A stretch of DNA of 64,000 nt from Croceicoccus sp. (GTDB lineage Bacteria > Pseudomonadota > Alphaproteobacteria > Sphingomonadales > Sphingomonadaceae): NCBI GenBank assembly GCA_002694745.1, contig NZMY01000037.1:62001-126000 (forward strand). The letters are read 5' to 3'. Below, one piece after another: positions 9,287 to 19,165 of this stretch. Numbering within the stretch: the stretch's first letter is position 1; each line of letters opens with the position of its first letter. The translations under genes were made by a program, and so were the position numbers. The notes under the pieces were generated by a model that made no database searches, was not told where the DNA came from, and saw only the letters and a list, made by a program, of their open reading frames with translations.

Positions 9287-10542
9287 CCCAGCGCCGCCTG
9301 TTTTTCGGCGGCGATGCGGTCCAGCTCGGCCCGACTCTTCTTTTCCGCGGCCGTCTTCAGCTGGCCGCAGGCGGCATCGATGTCGCGCCCGCGCGGCGTG
9401 CGGACGGGCGCGCTGATCCCCGCTTCGAACACGATGTTCGAAAAGCTGCGAATGCGTTCGGGCGTCGAACATTCATAGGGTGCGCCGGGCCACGGATTGA
9501 ACGGGATCAGGTTCACCTTGGCCGGAAGGCGGTATTTCTTCAGCAGGCGGACAAGCTCGTGCGCGTCCTCGTCGCTGTCGTTCTTGTCCTTCAGCATCAC
9601 ATATTCGAAGGTGATGCGCCGCGCGTTCGATGCGCCGGGATAATCGGCGCAGGCCTGCAGCAATTCTTCGATGCCGTATTTCCTGTTGATCGGCACGATC
9701 TCGTCGCGCACGTCCTTGGTCACCGCGTGGAGCGAGACGGCGAGATTCACGCCGATCTCCTCGCCGCAGCGGTCCATCATCGGCACGACGCCGCTGGTCG
9801 ACAGGGTGATGCGCCGCTTCGACAGGGCCAGCCCTTCGCCGTCCATGACGATGCCTAGCGCATCGCGCACATTGTCGAAATTATACAGCGGCTCGCCCAT
9901 GCCCATCATGACGATATTGGTCAGCAGGCGCCCGTCGGCGGAATAGTCGCTCTCGCTCTCGTCCCCCAGATTGTCCATCCGGCCCTTGGGCCATTCGCCC
10001 AGCGCATCGCGGGCCAGCATGACCTGTCCGACGATTTCGCCCGGCGTCAGGTTGCGCACCAGCCGCATCGTGCCGGTATGGCAGAACCGGCAATTCAGCG
10101 TGCAGCCCACCTGGCTCGACACGCAGAGCGTACCGCGCGTCTCGTCGGGGATGAACACCATCTCGTAATCATGGTTGTCGGCGGTGCGCAGCAGCCATTT
10201 GAGCGTGCCGTCGCTGGAATGCTGCGCCTCGATCACTTCGGGCCGCGCAATGACGAAACGTTCGGTCAGCCACGGGCGCATGGTCTTGGCGATGTCGGTC
10301 ATCGCCTCGAAATCGGACACGCCGCGGTGATAGATCCAGTGATACACCTGCTTGGCGCGCAGCTTGGCCTCCTTCTTGTCGAGGCCCGCATCCTCGAACA
10401 GCGAAGCGATCTGCTTCTTCGGCAGGCCGAGCAAGTCGAGGCGGCCGTCCTCCCGCTCGGTAATCGGGCGCGGGACGGGCACGGGGTCGATGTGGCCCGA
10501 GATGGGCATGTTGGTCGGCACTGCTGTCATGATGCCCGCCAT
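9283..10542 (-). CDS. rlmN: dual-specificity RNA methyltransferase RlmN
   Basis: Radical-SAM enzyme that methylates C2 of adenosine 2503 in 23S rRNA and A37 in some tRNAs. It has 419 residues. The radical-SAM cluster motif CxxxCxxC is Cys147, Cys151 and Cys154 (CTLNCRFC). The methyl-accepting cysteine near the C-terminus is Cys392 in [10 protein letters not shown]. The GMGEPL motif and LSTSGVVP are also present. The start could be Met1 or Met5 (MTAVPTN). The downstream GNAT gene overlaps its stop by four bases. Confidence 0.97.
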   Translation of the reverse strand: MAGIMTAVPTNMPISGHIDPVPVPRPITEREDGRLDLLGLPKKQIASLFEDAGLDKKEAKLRAKQVYHWIYHRGVSDFEAMTDIAKTMRPWLTERFVIARPEVIEAQHSSDGTLKWLLRTADNHDYEMVFIPDETRGTLCVSSQVGCTLNCRFCHTGTMRLVRNLTPGEIVGQVMLARDALGEWPKGRMDNLGDESESDYSADGRLLTNIVMMGMGEPLYNFDNVRDALGIVMDGEGLALSKRRITLSTSGVVPMMDRCGEEIGVNLAVSLHAVTKDVRDEIVPINRKYGIEELLQACADYPGASNARRITFEYVMLKDKNDSDEDAHELVRLLKKYRLPAKVNLIPFNPWPGAPYECSTPERIRSFSNIVFEAGISAPVRTPRGRDIDAACGQLKTAAEKKSRAELDRIAAEKQAALG

Positions 10543-10809
10543 ATAGGGGACAAGCGCCCAAAGCGCCAGCCTGCCGGATACCTTCTATATCTTCGGGCGT
10601 GCGCGAATTCGCATCTGCGGAATTTGTTCCGTATCTATATGTATCACATGGTGTTTGTCGCAAAATCCGCACCTGATGGCGACGAGTTGACCGTAATTTG
10701 CGGCAAGCTGCATTGTTGTCTTGTGTTCATGAAACGCAACATTGTGTCCGAGCATTTCCCCGGTCCATGGCCCCGCAAAGGGGTAATGAGGGAAAAGATT
10801 GGAGTACTT

Positions 10810-11478
10810 ATGAAGAAGCTGATTTCCATGGCCGCCGCCGGTACTGCTGCCGCCATCGTCGCCATGCCCGCCCATGCGCAGATGAACGACTACGATTTTT
10901 CGGGTCCGCGCGTCGAGGCGATCATCGGCTATGACATTTCGAAGGCCGGTTCCGATTCCGACAATGACATCAACGACCAGGACGACCAGAGCATCGACGG
11001 CCTGCTCTACGGTGTCGGCATCGGTTATGACTATGATTTCGGCAATGCGGTGATCGGGCTTGAAGGTGAATACACCGACTCGACCGCCAAGACCGAATAT
11101 AGCGACGGCAACGACTTCGAAGGCTTTGGCCTTGGCCGCGTCGACACGGGCCGCGACCTCTACATCGGCGCGCGCGCCGGTTACAAGGTTCAGCCCGACC
11201 TGCTGGCCTATGTGAAGGGCGGCTACACCAATGCCCGCTACAACCTGCTGGCGCGCGACGGCGAATCCGAGCTCAAGGACAACATCGACACCGATGGTTG
11301 GCGTCTGGGTGCCGGCCTTGAATATGCGATGACGCCGAACAGCTTTGCCAAGTTCGAATATCGCTATTCGAACTACAGCGAGGCGGAGTTCGATTACGGC
11401 AACGACATCGAAAGCGACCGCTTCAACATCGACACCGATCGTCACCAGATCGTCGGTTCGGTCGGCTACCGCTTCTAA
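10810..11478 (+). CDS. outer-membrane beta-barrel protein (Opa/OmpW-type small porin-like)
   Basis: 222 residues from the ATG at 10810, preceded by GGAG five bases upstream. A clean signal peptide ends at AMPAHA-QMN. The mature part alternates hydrophobic and polar residues with aromatic girdles, such as GLLYGVGIGYDYDFG, ALEYAM, FAKFEYRYSNYSE and the terminal IVGSVGYRF. The C-terminal phenylalanine is the outer-membrane insertion signature. Eight strands are expected for this size. Surface loops are rich in Asp and Asn, so calcium or salt adaptation is possible. It probably has its own promoter in the 267-base region shared with divergent rlmN, and a terminator follows. Confidence 0.87.
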   Translation: MKKLISMAAAGTAAAIVAMPAHAQMNDYDFSGPRVEAIIGYDISKAGSDSDNDINDQDDQSIDGLLYGVGIGYDYDFGNAVIGLEGEYTDSTAKTEYSDGNDFEGFGLGRVDTGRDLYIGARAGYKVQPDLLAYVKGGYTNARYNLLARDGESELKDNIDTDGWRLGAGLEYAMTPNSFAKFEYRYSNYSEAEFDYGNDIESDRFNIDTDRHQIVGSVGYRF

Positions 11479-11500
11479 AGCATAGCCCGATGAACGTGAG

Positions 11501-11531
11501 GGGCGGGGCCGGACAACCGGCCTCGCCCTTT
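11501..11531 (+). terminator. rho-independent terminator after the outer-membrane gene
   Basis: GGGCGGGGCCGG, loop ACAA, CCGGCCTCGCCC (one G-T pair) followed by TTT. It begins 22 bases after the stop of the barrel gene. Confidence 0.85.
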
Positions 11532-11551
11532 CGCGTGTCAGGCCGTGTCGC

Positions 11552-12028
11552 TCAAAGCGCGCAGCCGATCAGCGCGGCGTCGATAGCGGTAGGCGCACCC
11601 GACAGGTCATAGATGTCGCGGAAATATCGCGAGCGCCGGTCGCGGGCGTGAACCACCATCGTGTCGGCCTCGCGCAGCGCGGCGATTACCGCGCGGCTTC
11701 CGCCGTTGCCGACATCCCGGCTGGTGGCCGTCGCGCCTTCGCCCGACAGCCGAAAGCGGCGATTGCCGACCTGCAGCGTCACCGCGCTCCCCGTGCGGAT
11801 CACGCGCGACAGGCGCAATTGCAAGGCGGGCGCATCGGGGGCGAGCGAGACCGACGCGAAAGGCTCAAGCTCACCCCTCGCCAGAGACGGTTCCGCTTCG
11901 GCAATGGCATAGCAGCGCTTGCCGTCGCGAAACGCACCCCATCCCGAATGCACCGAAATCGCCTGCGGAGCCGCCAGCGCGGGCACGGCGCACGCCAGCA
12001 AGACAAGGGCGGTGAGGGGCCTAATCAT
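11552..12028 (-). CDS. secreted IalB-like protein, function unknown
   Basis: 158 residues with a signal peptide ending at VPALAAPQ. The start of the mature part, SGWGAFRDGKRCYAIAE, resembles the invasion-associated locus B (IalB) family, in which a cysteine early in the domain pairs with one near the end (here IGCAL). The name comes from Bartonella; in free-living alphaproteobacteria the role is unknown. Its ATG lies inside the last codons of greB (8-base overlap), so the two are co-translated. Confidence 0.72.
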   Translation of the reverse strand: MIRPLTALVLLACAVPALAAPQAISVHSGWGAFRDGKRCYAIAEAEPSLARGELEPFASVSLAPDAPALQLRLSRVIRTGSAVTLQVGNRRFRLSGEGATATSRDVGNGGSRAVIAALREADTMVVHARDRRSRYFRDIYDLSGAPTAIDAALIGCAL

Positions 12029-12500
12029 AGGCGATGCCGACCACTTCCCATTCCTTGTCGCCAGCGGGCAGCCGCACCGTTCTCAGATCGCCGATGGACG
12101 CGCCCCGCAAGGCGCGGGCGAGGGGGCTGCCCCATCCGATCCGGTTCGCGCCCGCATCGGCCTCATCGTCGCCGACGATGGTGACGGTGCGGTGCTCGTC
12201 ATCCTCGTCGGCGATGGTGACCGTGGCGCCGAAATAGACGCGGCTGCGATCCGGCTGCTGCGCCGGATCGACGACCCGCGCCGCCTTCATCCGCCGGGCG
12301 AGCCGAGCCAGTTCGCGGTCGATCTCGCGCAGCTTCCTGCGGCCATAGATATAGTCGCCGTTTTCGCTGCGGTCGCCGTTTCCGGCCGCCCAGCTGATGA
12401 TCTCGACGATCTCGGGCCGGTCCTTGCCCAAAAGCGCGTCATATCGTGCGCGCATCGCGGCAAAACCGTGCGGCGTAATGGGATTCCCGGTGGCTTTCAT
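12021..12500 (-). CDS. greB: transcript cleavage factor GreB
   Basis: Binds the secondary channel of RNA polymerase and stimulates cleavage of backtracked transcripts. It has 159 residues: an N-terminal coiled coil with ITPHGFAAMRARYDALL, the tip sequence GDRSENGDYIYGRRKLREID whose acidic residues coordinate magnesium, and an FKBP-like C-terminal domain with GWGSPLARALRGA. The YIYGRRKLREIDR stretch favours GreB over GreA. The IalB-like gene starts inside its 3' end. Confidence 0.92.
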   Translation of the reverse strand: MKATGNPITPHGFAAMRARYDALLGKDRPEIVEIISWAAGNGDRSENGDYIYGRRKLREIDRELARLARRMKAARVVDPAQQPDRSRVYFGATVTIADEDDEHRTVTIVGDDEADAGANRIGWGSPLARALRGASIGDLRTVRLPAGDKEWEVVGIAYD

Positions 12501-12514
12501 GCGCCATGACTAGC

Positions 12515-12545
12515 GCGGGCCGGATGACGATGTCACCCGGCCCGC
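12515..12545. repeat. 9-bp inverted repeat between the transglycosylase gene and greB
   Basis: GCGGGCCGG and CCGGCCCGC separated by 13 bases. It lies after the stop of the minus-strand transglycosylase gene and before the greB start. There is no T-tract on the minus strand; TTTT follows a few bases later on the plus strand. It may weaken read-through into greB. Confidence 0.5.
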
Positions 12546-12572
12546 ACATGTTTTCGATAGGTTTGAATTCGG

Positions 12573-14657
12573 TCAGCTACCGGGCTGCTTGCGCATGTAA
12601 TAGCTCAGCGGATAGGCCCCGCTTTTCTTGCCCGCCTCGGGATAGAGCGCGTCGTAATAGGCCGCATTCTCCAGCACGCGCGCGACATAGCGGCGCGTTT
12701 CGCTGAACGGAATCGCCTCGATCCATTCGACCCAGCCGATTTCGCCGCGCCGCGGATCGCCATTGGCGCGCAGCCATTTGCCGACATTGCCAGGACCCGC
12801 ATTATAGGCCGCAATGGCCAGCGGATAGGAACCGCCGAACACATCCATCATCCGCGCGAAATAACCCGCGCCCAGCCGGATATTGTACTGCGGATCCGCG
12901 ATCAGCGAGCCGGGATTATAGCTCAGATACATCTTCCCCGCCTGCTCCCGCGCGGTGCCGGGCATCAGCTGCATCAATCCGCGCGCCCCCGCGTGGCTGA
13001 CCGCGTCGGTCGCGAACTGGCTTTCCTGCCGCGAGATGGCATGGACCATCGTCCAGTCGCCGCCCGCGGGCACGTCGATCCGCGGAAAGCCATAGGGAGA
13101 GAACGCATAGATCTGCTTGGTCGAGGCCTCGCGGCCCGCGATCACGGCCAGGTCACGCCGCCCGGTCTCGCGGGCAAGCTCGGCGATCAGGGCATATTCG
13201 CTGGGCGTTTCGGCCTGACGGCCCAGTTCCTTGAAGAATGCGACGCCCGTGCGCCAGTCGCCCGAACGGCCAACTTCGCGGGCTGCCTGCACCAGCGGCC
13301 TGCGATTGAACTCGGCGCGCTCTTCCGCAGTGGGATTGCCCAGCCTGCCGGCGGGCACGGCAAGCGGACGGCCCAGCCGCTCATGCGCCATCTGGCCATA
13401 GAACTGGTCGGGATAGGCGGCGGCCTTCTCGAACTCGGTACGCGCGAAATCGCCCATGCCCGCCTTTTGCCCGGCAACGCCCGCGAAATAGAAGCCCTTC
13501 GTGCGAGCCGGAGCCGTCATCTGCGAGGCGCCATAGATCGCGAACATGCGCGCCGCGCTGGCGTTGTCGCCGCGCCGCATGGCGGCTTCGCCGACATTGT
13601 AGAACAGCTTTTCGTATTCGTCGCGGATCGGGCCGGAGAGTTTCGACACGTCGGTTCCCGGACCGAACGCCGCATCGGCGCGCTGCGCGATGCGGACCGC
13701 GCTGCCGATATCGCCGCTCTCAACCGCGGAATTTGCCTGGTACCGCATCTCGCGCACGAATAGCAGCGGATCGCCTGGCAGGCTGGAAAGGGCGGGCGAA
13801 TTCACGATGAAGCTGCGCGCGGCGGCCTGCTGGCCCGAACTGCGCAATTGCCGTGCGCGGTTATAGATCCAGCCCGGATCGCCCGCGGCAGACGCAGGCA
13901 CCTGAAGGCCCAGCGCGGCGGGATCGCTGCCCTGCGCCGCGGCAAGGCGTGCCATCATCAGCGGACGTTCCGCCCCGGTGATATAGCGCATCTGGCGGGC
14001 GGCAGCCTCACCCTCGTTCTGCCACAGCAATTCGTCCATGCGCGCAACATGGTCCGCCACGGTGAACGCCCCGCCGAACATCGCGGCCAGCGAAGCCTCG
14101 GCAGTGGGCGACATCGCGCCCGCGCGCCATGCACGGCGTGCGGCGTCGATCGCCTGCGGACGGCCCTGCGAACGCAGCGCCAGCGCATATTGCGCCTGAC
14201 CCTGCCCGGTCAGCGGCGGATGGCTGTCGAAAAACGCGACCAGCCGGGCGGCATCGACATATTCGCTGTCCAGCCGGCCCTCGGCCTTTTCCTGAAGCGA
14301 TTCCTGATTGGGAAGGCCCGGATATTGCGCGATAAAGCCGGAAACCTCGGTAAAGCTTGGGTTGGGCTGTGCCTGCAATTGCTGCCAGCGCGTGACGGCA
14401 TAGGCCATCGGTCCGGGGCGCACCGCCATCTGCTGTGCGCGGGCCCGTTCCCAGTCGCCCGGGTTCCACTGTATGTCGCCGAAACTCTGCGAGGCAGGCT
14501 GCTGCGCGGCAGGCTGCTGCAAGGGGGAGGCTTGCTGCGCCATCGCATCCTGCGCTAGCGCTGGCGAAGAGGAAAGTGCCAGGATAGCAAGCGGCGCGGC
14601 GCCCGCGCGCAGTCTGGCAAAAAGTCGAAAATTGCGTTGGGTGTCCATGCTGGACAT
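12573..14657 (-). CDS. soluble lytic murein transglycosylase (Slt-type)
   Basis: 694 residues. The signal region is RLRAGAAPLAILALSSSPALAQ. A long alpha-helical superhelix (residues 60-520) is followed by a C-terminal lysozyme-like domain. The catalytic segment ISRQESQFATDAVSHAGAR contains the active Glu, and GLMQLMPGTA, YNIRLGAGYF and IAAYNAGPGNV are the usual downstream motifs of family 1 transglycosylases. It cleaves glycan strands in the periplasm with 1,6-anhydro-muropeptide formation. An Ala/Gln-rich linker sits after the signal peptide. It is divergent from dapA. Confidence 0.94.
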   Translation of the reverse strand: MSSMDTQRNFRLFARLRAGAAPLAILALSSSPALAQDAMAQQASPLQQPAAQQPASQSFGDIQWNPGDWERARAQQMAVRPGPMAYAVTRWQQLQAQPNPSFTEVSGFIAQYPGLPNQESLQEKAEGRLDSEYVDAARLVAFFDSHPPLTGQGQAQYALALRSQGRPQAIDAARRAWRAGAMSPTAEASLAAMFGGAFTVADHVARMDELLWQNEGEAAARQMRYITGAERPLMMARLAAAQGSDPAALGLQVPASAAGDPGWIYNRARQLRSSGQQAAARSFIVNSPALSSLPGDPLLFVREMRYQANSAVESGDIGSAVRIAQRADAAFGPGTDVSKLSGPIRDEYEKLFYNVGEAAMRRGDNASAARMFAIYGASQMTAPARTKGFYFAGVAGQKAGMGDFARTEFEKAAAYPDQFYGQMAHERLGRPLAVPAGRLGNPTAEERAEFNRRPLVQAAREVGRSGDWRTGVAFFKELGRQAETPSEYALIAELARETGRRDLAVIAGREASTKQIYAFSPYGFPRIDVPAGGDWTMVHAISRQESQFATDAVSHAGARGLMQLMPGTAREQAGKMYLSYNPGSLIADPQYNIRLGAGYFARMMDVFGGSYPLAIAAYNAGPGNVGKWLRANGDPRRGEIGWVEWIEAIPFSETRRYVARVLENAAYYDALYPEAGKKSGAYPLSYYMRKQPGS

Positions 14658-14768
14658 AGTAGGGGGTCCCTCCTTATCAGCGAATGAACGGCGGGATCGG
14701 CAATTCGATCCCGCTAGACGGCGCGAATATACGCCACCAAGATGTTGTTTTCAGGAGCGATTCCAATA

Positions 14769-15659
14769 ATGTTCTCGGGTTCGATTCCGGCACTGGTCAC
14801 CCCCTTCGCGGACGGCGCGGTCGACGAGGCCGCCTTTCGCCGCTTGATCGACTGGCAGATCGAGAGCGGATCGTCCGCGCTGGTCCCCTGCGGCACCACG
14901 GGCGAGGCGTCCACCCTCTCTGTCGACGAGCATCACCGCGTGGTCCAGATCTGCGTGGAACAGGCGGCGGGTCGCGTTCCGGTTATAGCGGGTTGCGGGT
15001 CGAACGACACCGCGACAGCACTTATGCACATGGAGCATGCCGCTCGGTACGGCGCGGATGCGGCACTGGTCGTCGCGCCCTATTACAACCGGCCCAGCCA
15101 GGCGGGACTGATCGCGCATTTCTCGCATCTGGCGAAGAATTCCGACCTTCCGATCGTGCTTTACAACGTGCCCGGCCGGACCGTGACCGATATCGAACCC
15201 GAAACGGTGTGCGACCTCGTCAATCTGTTCCCCGACCGGATCGTGGGGATCAAGGACGCCAGCGGCGATCTTTCGCGCGTGGTCGATCACCGCATGGGCA
15301 TCGGGCGCGATTTCTGCCAGCTGTCGGGCGACGACGAATTGTCGCTTCCTGCCAATGCGGCCGGGGCGGCGGGCTGCATTTCCGTCACCGCGAATGTCGC
15401 GCCGAAACTCTGCGCCGAGTTTCAGCAGGCCTGCGTCGACAATGATTTCGCGCTCGCCCGCCGGATCAACGACCGGCTCTATCCGCTGCACTACGCGATG
15501 TTCGAGGATTCCTCGCCCGCGCCGGTCAAATATGCGCTCAGCCGCGTGCACGACTGGATGAACGATTCGGTGCGCCTGCCGCTGACAGCCTGCAGCGAGG
15601 CGGCGCGCAAGGCGGTGGACGAGGCGCTGGTGCACGCGGGCCTGCTGGAAAACGCCTGA
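14769..15659 (+). CDS. dapA: 4-hydroxy-tetrahydrodipicolinate synthase
   Basis: Condenses pyruvate and aspartate semialdehyde, first committed step of lysine and diaminopimelate synthesis. It has 296 residues from the ATG at 14769, with AGGAG 11 bases upstream; an in-frame start at 14742 is less likely. Family motifs: CGTTGEASTLSVDEH, VAPYYNRPSQAGL with the catalytic Tyr, YNVPGRT, and GIKDASGDL with the Schiff-base Lys. Diaminopimelate links it to the adjacent peptidoglycan gene. A perfect inverted repeat follows the stop. Confidence 0.96.
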   Translation: MFSGSIPALVTPFADGAVDEAAFRRLIDWQIESGSSALVPCGTTGEASTLSVDEHHRVVQICVEQAAGRVPVIAGCGSNDTATALMHMEHAARYGADAALVVAPYYNRPSQAGLIAHFSHLAKNSDLPIVLYNVPGRTVTDIEPETVCDLVNLFPDRIVGIKDASGDLSRVVDHRMGIGRDFCQLSGDDELSLPANAAGAAGCISVTANVAPKLCAEFQQACVDNDFALARRINDRLYPLHYAMFEDSSPAPVKYALSRVHDWMNDSVRLPLTACSEAARKAVDEALVHAGLLENA

Positions 15660-15702
15660 TCGCCTGACGCCATTACCGGCCGCGACCAGATCACTGGCCG
15701 CA

Positions 15703-15734
15703 CATAATCCGCCGGATCATTCCGGCGGATTATG
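15703..15734. repeat. perfect 14-bp inverted repeat between convergent genes
   Basis: CATAATCCGCCGGA, loop TCAT, TCCGGCGGATTATG. The loop contains the stop codon of the minus-strand S9 peptidase gene, so half of the stem is coding. There is no T-tract. It probably acts as a bidirectional barrier or 3'-end stabiliser for the dapA and peptidase transcripts. Confidence 0.75.
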
Positions 15735-17708
15735 CTCGATCACAAAGGCGACGCTTTCGGCCAGCATGCGCTTGCGCGTCTCCGCACGCGACAGCCAGTG
15801 GTCCTCACCGTCCAGAACGACCAGCCTGTGCGGCTTGCCGGCGTCTTTCAGCGCGTCCGCCATCTTGCGGCTCTGCGCGATCTCGACCACCGTGTCGTCG
15901 CGCCCGTGGATCAGCAGCACCGGGGCATCCGCGCGGGACGCCAGCCGCGCCGGCGAAATTGCGGCATAGCGCGAGCTTGGCCCCAGTTCCTGTTCCAGCG
16001 ACCGTTCCAGCATCGGGTTTCGCCCTGACTGATAGCTCTCGGAATTGACCATCATCGCAATGTCCGCGACCGGCGCGACCGCCACCGCGCAGCGATAGCG
16101 GCCCTGTTCGATCGTCACACCGGCCAGCGCCGCATAGCCGCCATAGCTGCCCCCGACGATGCAGGCGCGGGCCGGATCGACGATGCCCTTTTCGGCCAGC
16201 GCGTCGACCCCGTCGGTGATGTCGGTCTGCATCTTGCCGCCCCATTCGCCGTCGCTGGCGCGTTTGAAGGCGAGGCCGCGCCCGGTCGATCCGCGAAAAT
16301 TGGGCTGGAACACCGCATATCCGCGTGAGACAAAGGCCTGCGACCACCAATCGAAACCGGCCGTGTCATGGGAATGTGGGCCGCCATGCGGCAGCACCAC
16401 CAGCGGCAAGTTCTTGCCCTCGCTTCCGGGCGGCAGGGTCAGGATGCCGTCCATCGCCAGCCCGTCGCGCGCGGTATAGGCAAAGCGGCTGGCGAGACCG
16501 ACATTGATCGGCGGGATCGCCACGCGTTCATAGCCGACGGCCTTCGCGCTCATGGAATCGATATCGACCAGGAACCAGGTCCCGCTGTCCTTTCCGCCAT
16601 TGGTGCGGACCAGCACCTTTTTCATGTCGGAGGTCCAGTCCACCATATGCGGGCGGACCCCGGCAAAGGCGGCGCGCACTTTCGATGCCGTCGCCTGGTG
16701 ATCGCTGTCATAGAACACCGGCTGCGGATCCTCTCCCGCGCGCAGATAGCCGATTAGATAGCCGGTCCGGTGATCGAAATAGAGCCGTTCGACAGGCTCG
16801 TCCTCAAGGATTTCCGCGGCGGGCGCGGATCCGTCGAGGGGCACTTCCATCCAGCGTTCGCGTCCGTCTTCCTCCAGTGCGTAGATCACGGTCCGGCCCT
16901 CATGGCCGAGCGAAATCAGCGCGACATCGCCATAGGGCGACACACCCGACGCAAGCACGCCGCCCTGCGTGTTCATGATCTGCCATTTGCCGGTCGAGAC
17001 CATCAAGTTGAGCCGCACGGCCAGATTGCCCGACGCATCGACGATCCAGTCGCGGTACGAGCCTTCGCTGGCCGATCCATCGACTTTCGTGGCCGAGAGA
17101 TCGCTGGCATTCACCGCGAACAGACCAGGCCTGCCATGATCGAATTCATAGCCGAGGCGTGACCCGATCGTGTTTCTGCGGAAGGTCACGCCGCCGACAT
17201 AAAGCTGCCACTGGCCATCCGCGAAACGCGTGCCGTAATGGCCGACGACATAGTTCCCCATGCTCTGGTCGTTGGCGAAGACCGCCTGCGGCTTGGGAAG
17301 CTCGGCCTTGTCGTCCACGGCGACCACGACGGTGCTCGCCAGTTCGGCCCGGTTGGTGGTGAACCCAAAGGGCAGCTTTTCCGTGCTGGTCATGTTGACG
17401 ACCATGCGATCGTCTCCGGCCCAGCCGACCGAGCGGATCTTGGCGTCGTCGACCCGCAGCATCGAAATGGTCTCAAGCTCGGAATTCAGTGCCATGACAT
17501 AGCGCTGCCCGTTGCTGGTCATCAGCGCGGCGATCCGCTCGCCCGATGGCGAAATCGCCGCATCCTCGAAATCGGGCAGGGCGCCATAGGCATCGAGCGG
17601 CGGCGGCACGACCGCCGTTTCGGCAGCGGCCCGCGAAGCCGGATTGATGGCGAGCAGGAACACCGCGCCGATAAACGACAGCGGCATACGCAATGACGAC
17701 AAACCCAT
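15717..17708 (-). CDS. S9-family prolyl-oligopeptidase-type serine peptidase, secreted
   Basis: 663 residues. The signal peptide is at residues 1-29 (ending SRAAAE). A beta-propeller-like region spans about 40-390, and an alpha/beta hydrolase domain about 400-660. The nucleophile elbow is GGSYGG with Ser521, the acid is Asp604 or Asp605 in HGRDD, and the base is His637 in GEDHW. HGGPHSHD forms the oxyanion region. This architecture is that of acylaminoacyl- or dipeptidyl-peptidases exported to the periplasm; the substrate is unknown. Its stop lies in the hairpin shared with dapA. Confidence 0.92.
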   Translation of the reverse strand: MGLSSLRMPLSFIGAVFLLAINPASRAAAETAVVPPPLDAYGALPDFEDAAISPSGERIAALMTSNGQRYVMALNSELETISMLRVDDAKIRSVGWAGDDRMVVNMTSTEKLPFGFTTNRAELASTVVVAVDDKAELPKPQAVFANDQSMGNYVVGHYGTRFADGQWQLYVGGVTFRRNTIGSRLGYEFDHGRPGLFAVNASDLSATKVDGSASEGSYRDWIVDASGNLAVRLNLMVSTGKWQIMNTQGGVLASGVSPYGDVALISLGHEGRTVIYALEEDGRERWMEVPLDGSAPAAEILEDEPVERLYFDHRTGYLIGYLRAGEDPQPVFYDSDHQATASKVRAAFAGVRPHMVDWTSDMKKVLVRTNGGKDSGTWFLVDIDSMSAKAVGYERVAIPPINVGLASRFAYTARDGLAMDGILTLPPGSEGKNLPLVVLPHGGPHSHDTAGFDWWSQAFVSRGYAVFQPNFRGSTGRGLAFKRASDGEWGGKMQTDITDGVDALAEKGIVDPARACIVGGSYGGYAALAGVTIEQGRYRCAVAVAPVADIAMMVNSESYQSGRNPMLERSLEQELGPSSRYAAISPARLASRADAPVLLIHGRDDTVVEIAQSRKMADALKDAGKPHRLVVLDGEDHWLSRAETRKRMLAESVAFVIEHNPPE

Positions 17709-17858
17709 GAAACGACCCCCGGAACCCTGTGCCGCTCATGGCATTAAACAATCATTTCTTGCAATAGGTTGAAAGCCTTGTTCGCCGCGCCGCGCGAAGC
17801 GGTGAATTTTGCGAAAGATGCCCTTTCCCTGCGGCCCCGGCGTCACTAGATGGGCGGC

Positions 17859-18341
17859 ATGGCCCGTCCCAAACCCTCCACGTTCGAAAAGGTGAAGACC
17901 GTCGCCGACAACCGGCGCGCCCGCTTCGACTATTTCATCGAGGACACTTTCGAGGCCGGGATCGCCCTGACCGGGACCGAAGTGAAGTCGCTTCGCTTTG
18001 GCGAAGGGTCGATCAAGGAAAGCTATGCCGAAGTGCGCGACGGGGAGGCGTGGCTGGTTAACGCCAATATCCCCGAGTTCAGCCACGGCAACCGTCACAA
18101 CCACGAGCCGAAGCGCCCCCGCAAGCTGCTCCTCCACCAGCGCGAGATCGAGAAACTGCTCGGCGCGGTGGAACGCAAGGGCATGACGCTCATTCCGATG
18201 TCGGTCTATTTCAACGGCAAGGGCCGCGCCAAGGTCGAGCTTGCGCTGGCGAAGGGCAAGCAGACGCATGACAAGCGCGCGACCATCAAGGACCGCGACT
18301 GGCAGCGGGACAAGGCGCGGCTGATGCGCGAAAAAGGCTAG
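17859..18341 (+). CDS. smpB: SsrA-binding protein SmpB
   Basis: Binds tmRNA and brings it to stalled ribosomes for trans-translation. It has 160 residues from the ATG at 17859; another ATG three codons upstream (17850) is possible. Typical stretches are [46 protein letters not shown] and [12 protein letters not shown]. The basic C-terminal tail ([14 protein letters not shown]) is the part that enters the decoding centre. No ssrA gene was seen beside it. Confidence 0.96.
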   Translation: MARPKPSTFEKVKTVADNRRARFDYFIEDTFEAGIALTGTEVKSLRFGEGSIKESYAEVRDGEAWLVNANIPEFSHGNRHNHEPKRPRKLLLHQREIEKLLGAVERKGMTLIPMSVYFNGKGRAKVELALAKGKQTHDKRATIKDRDWQRDKARLMREKG

Positions 18342-18524
18342 GCCGCGGGCAGCGGTCCGGCCGTCCAACGGTTGGGCCATTAATTTGGCGGGTCCGTCGA
18401 ATTTCCGGTGGTCCGTTCATGACTTGTGTAACCGATTTGCCCTAGGGAAGGCCCAAAGGCAGATGGCAAACCGCCGCCGCTCCGGAGTCGAATCGGAGCC
18501 GGACGATGCGGCCAGGAAGGTTGG

Positions 18525-19103
18525 ATGGGTTCCTCGGTGAAGAACCGGATCATGCGCTGGACGCGCAAAAACATGCCCACCCGCGAAGGGCTGGCCAGCA
18601 ATCGCTGGCTGGCGCCCATTGCGCATCGCTTCCTGTCGCCCGAATTGTGGCGTTTTACGCGCCGATCGGTGCCGCGCGGTGTCGCGCTGGGGCTTTTTGC
18701 CGGCTTTATAGTGCCGTTGGGGCAGATCTTTCTCGCCGCATTCCTTGCGCTGCCGACCCGGGCCAACGTGCCGGTTGCCGCGCTGGTCACCTTCGTCACC
18801 AACCCCTTCACCTTTCCCTTCTGGGCGCTGGCCGCGAACCGGCTGGGAAGCTTCATCCTGAAGATCGACGTGGCGACAGGCCATTCCGCCGTCAGGGAAA
18901 TCGAAGGCGGCAGGCTGGACTGGCTGCGCGAATTGTTCCAGCTTGCCGGTGTGACGGTATTCGGTTTCATGGTGCTGGCGCTGGTATCGGCGGCGGTCGG
19001 CTATCTGGTCTCCTCGTGGGGCTGGCGCTGGTGGATCGGTCGCAAGCGTTTCCGCATGATCCGCCGCCGCCGCGAAGTTGCGGCAATGGGGTCGGAAAGC
19101 TGA
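18525..19103 (+). CDS. DUF2062 membrane protein
   Basis: 192 residues. A basic N-terminal part (RWTRKNMPTREGLASNRWL) is followed by hydrophobic helices near PRGVALGLFAGFIVPLGQ, VAALVTFVTNPFTFPFWALA and a C-terminal VFGFMVLALVSAAVGYLVS. The TNPFTFPFWA stretch is the conserved core of DUF2062, an inner-membrane family of unknown role. It is directly followed by cckA, whose likely reading frame begins at or inside the end of this gene, so the two are probably co-transcribed. Confidence 0.85.
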   Translation: MGSSVKNRIMRWTRKNMPTREGLASNRWLAPIAHRFLSPELWRFTRRSVPRGVALGLFAGFIVPLGQIFLAAFLALPTRANVPVAALVTFVTNPFTFPFWALAANRLGSFILKIDVATGHSAVREIEGGRLDWLRELFQLAGVTVFGFMVLALVSAAVGYLVSSWGWRWWIGRKRFRMIRRRREVAAMGSES

Positions 19104-19165
19104 AGGGCACTACCGTCACCGGACCGGGCGGGCTGTCGACATGGCCCGATTGGCTGCCCGTCGCC

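Noticed and set aside
9287-9472. Upstream extension of the GNAT gene to 9472
   Set aside because: The extra 62 codons are an out-of-frame reading of rlmN and contain no acetyltransferase sequence; the TTG at 9286 overlapping the rlmN stop gives the normal family length.
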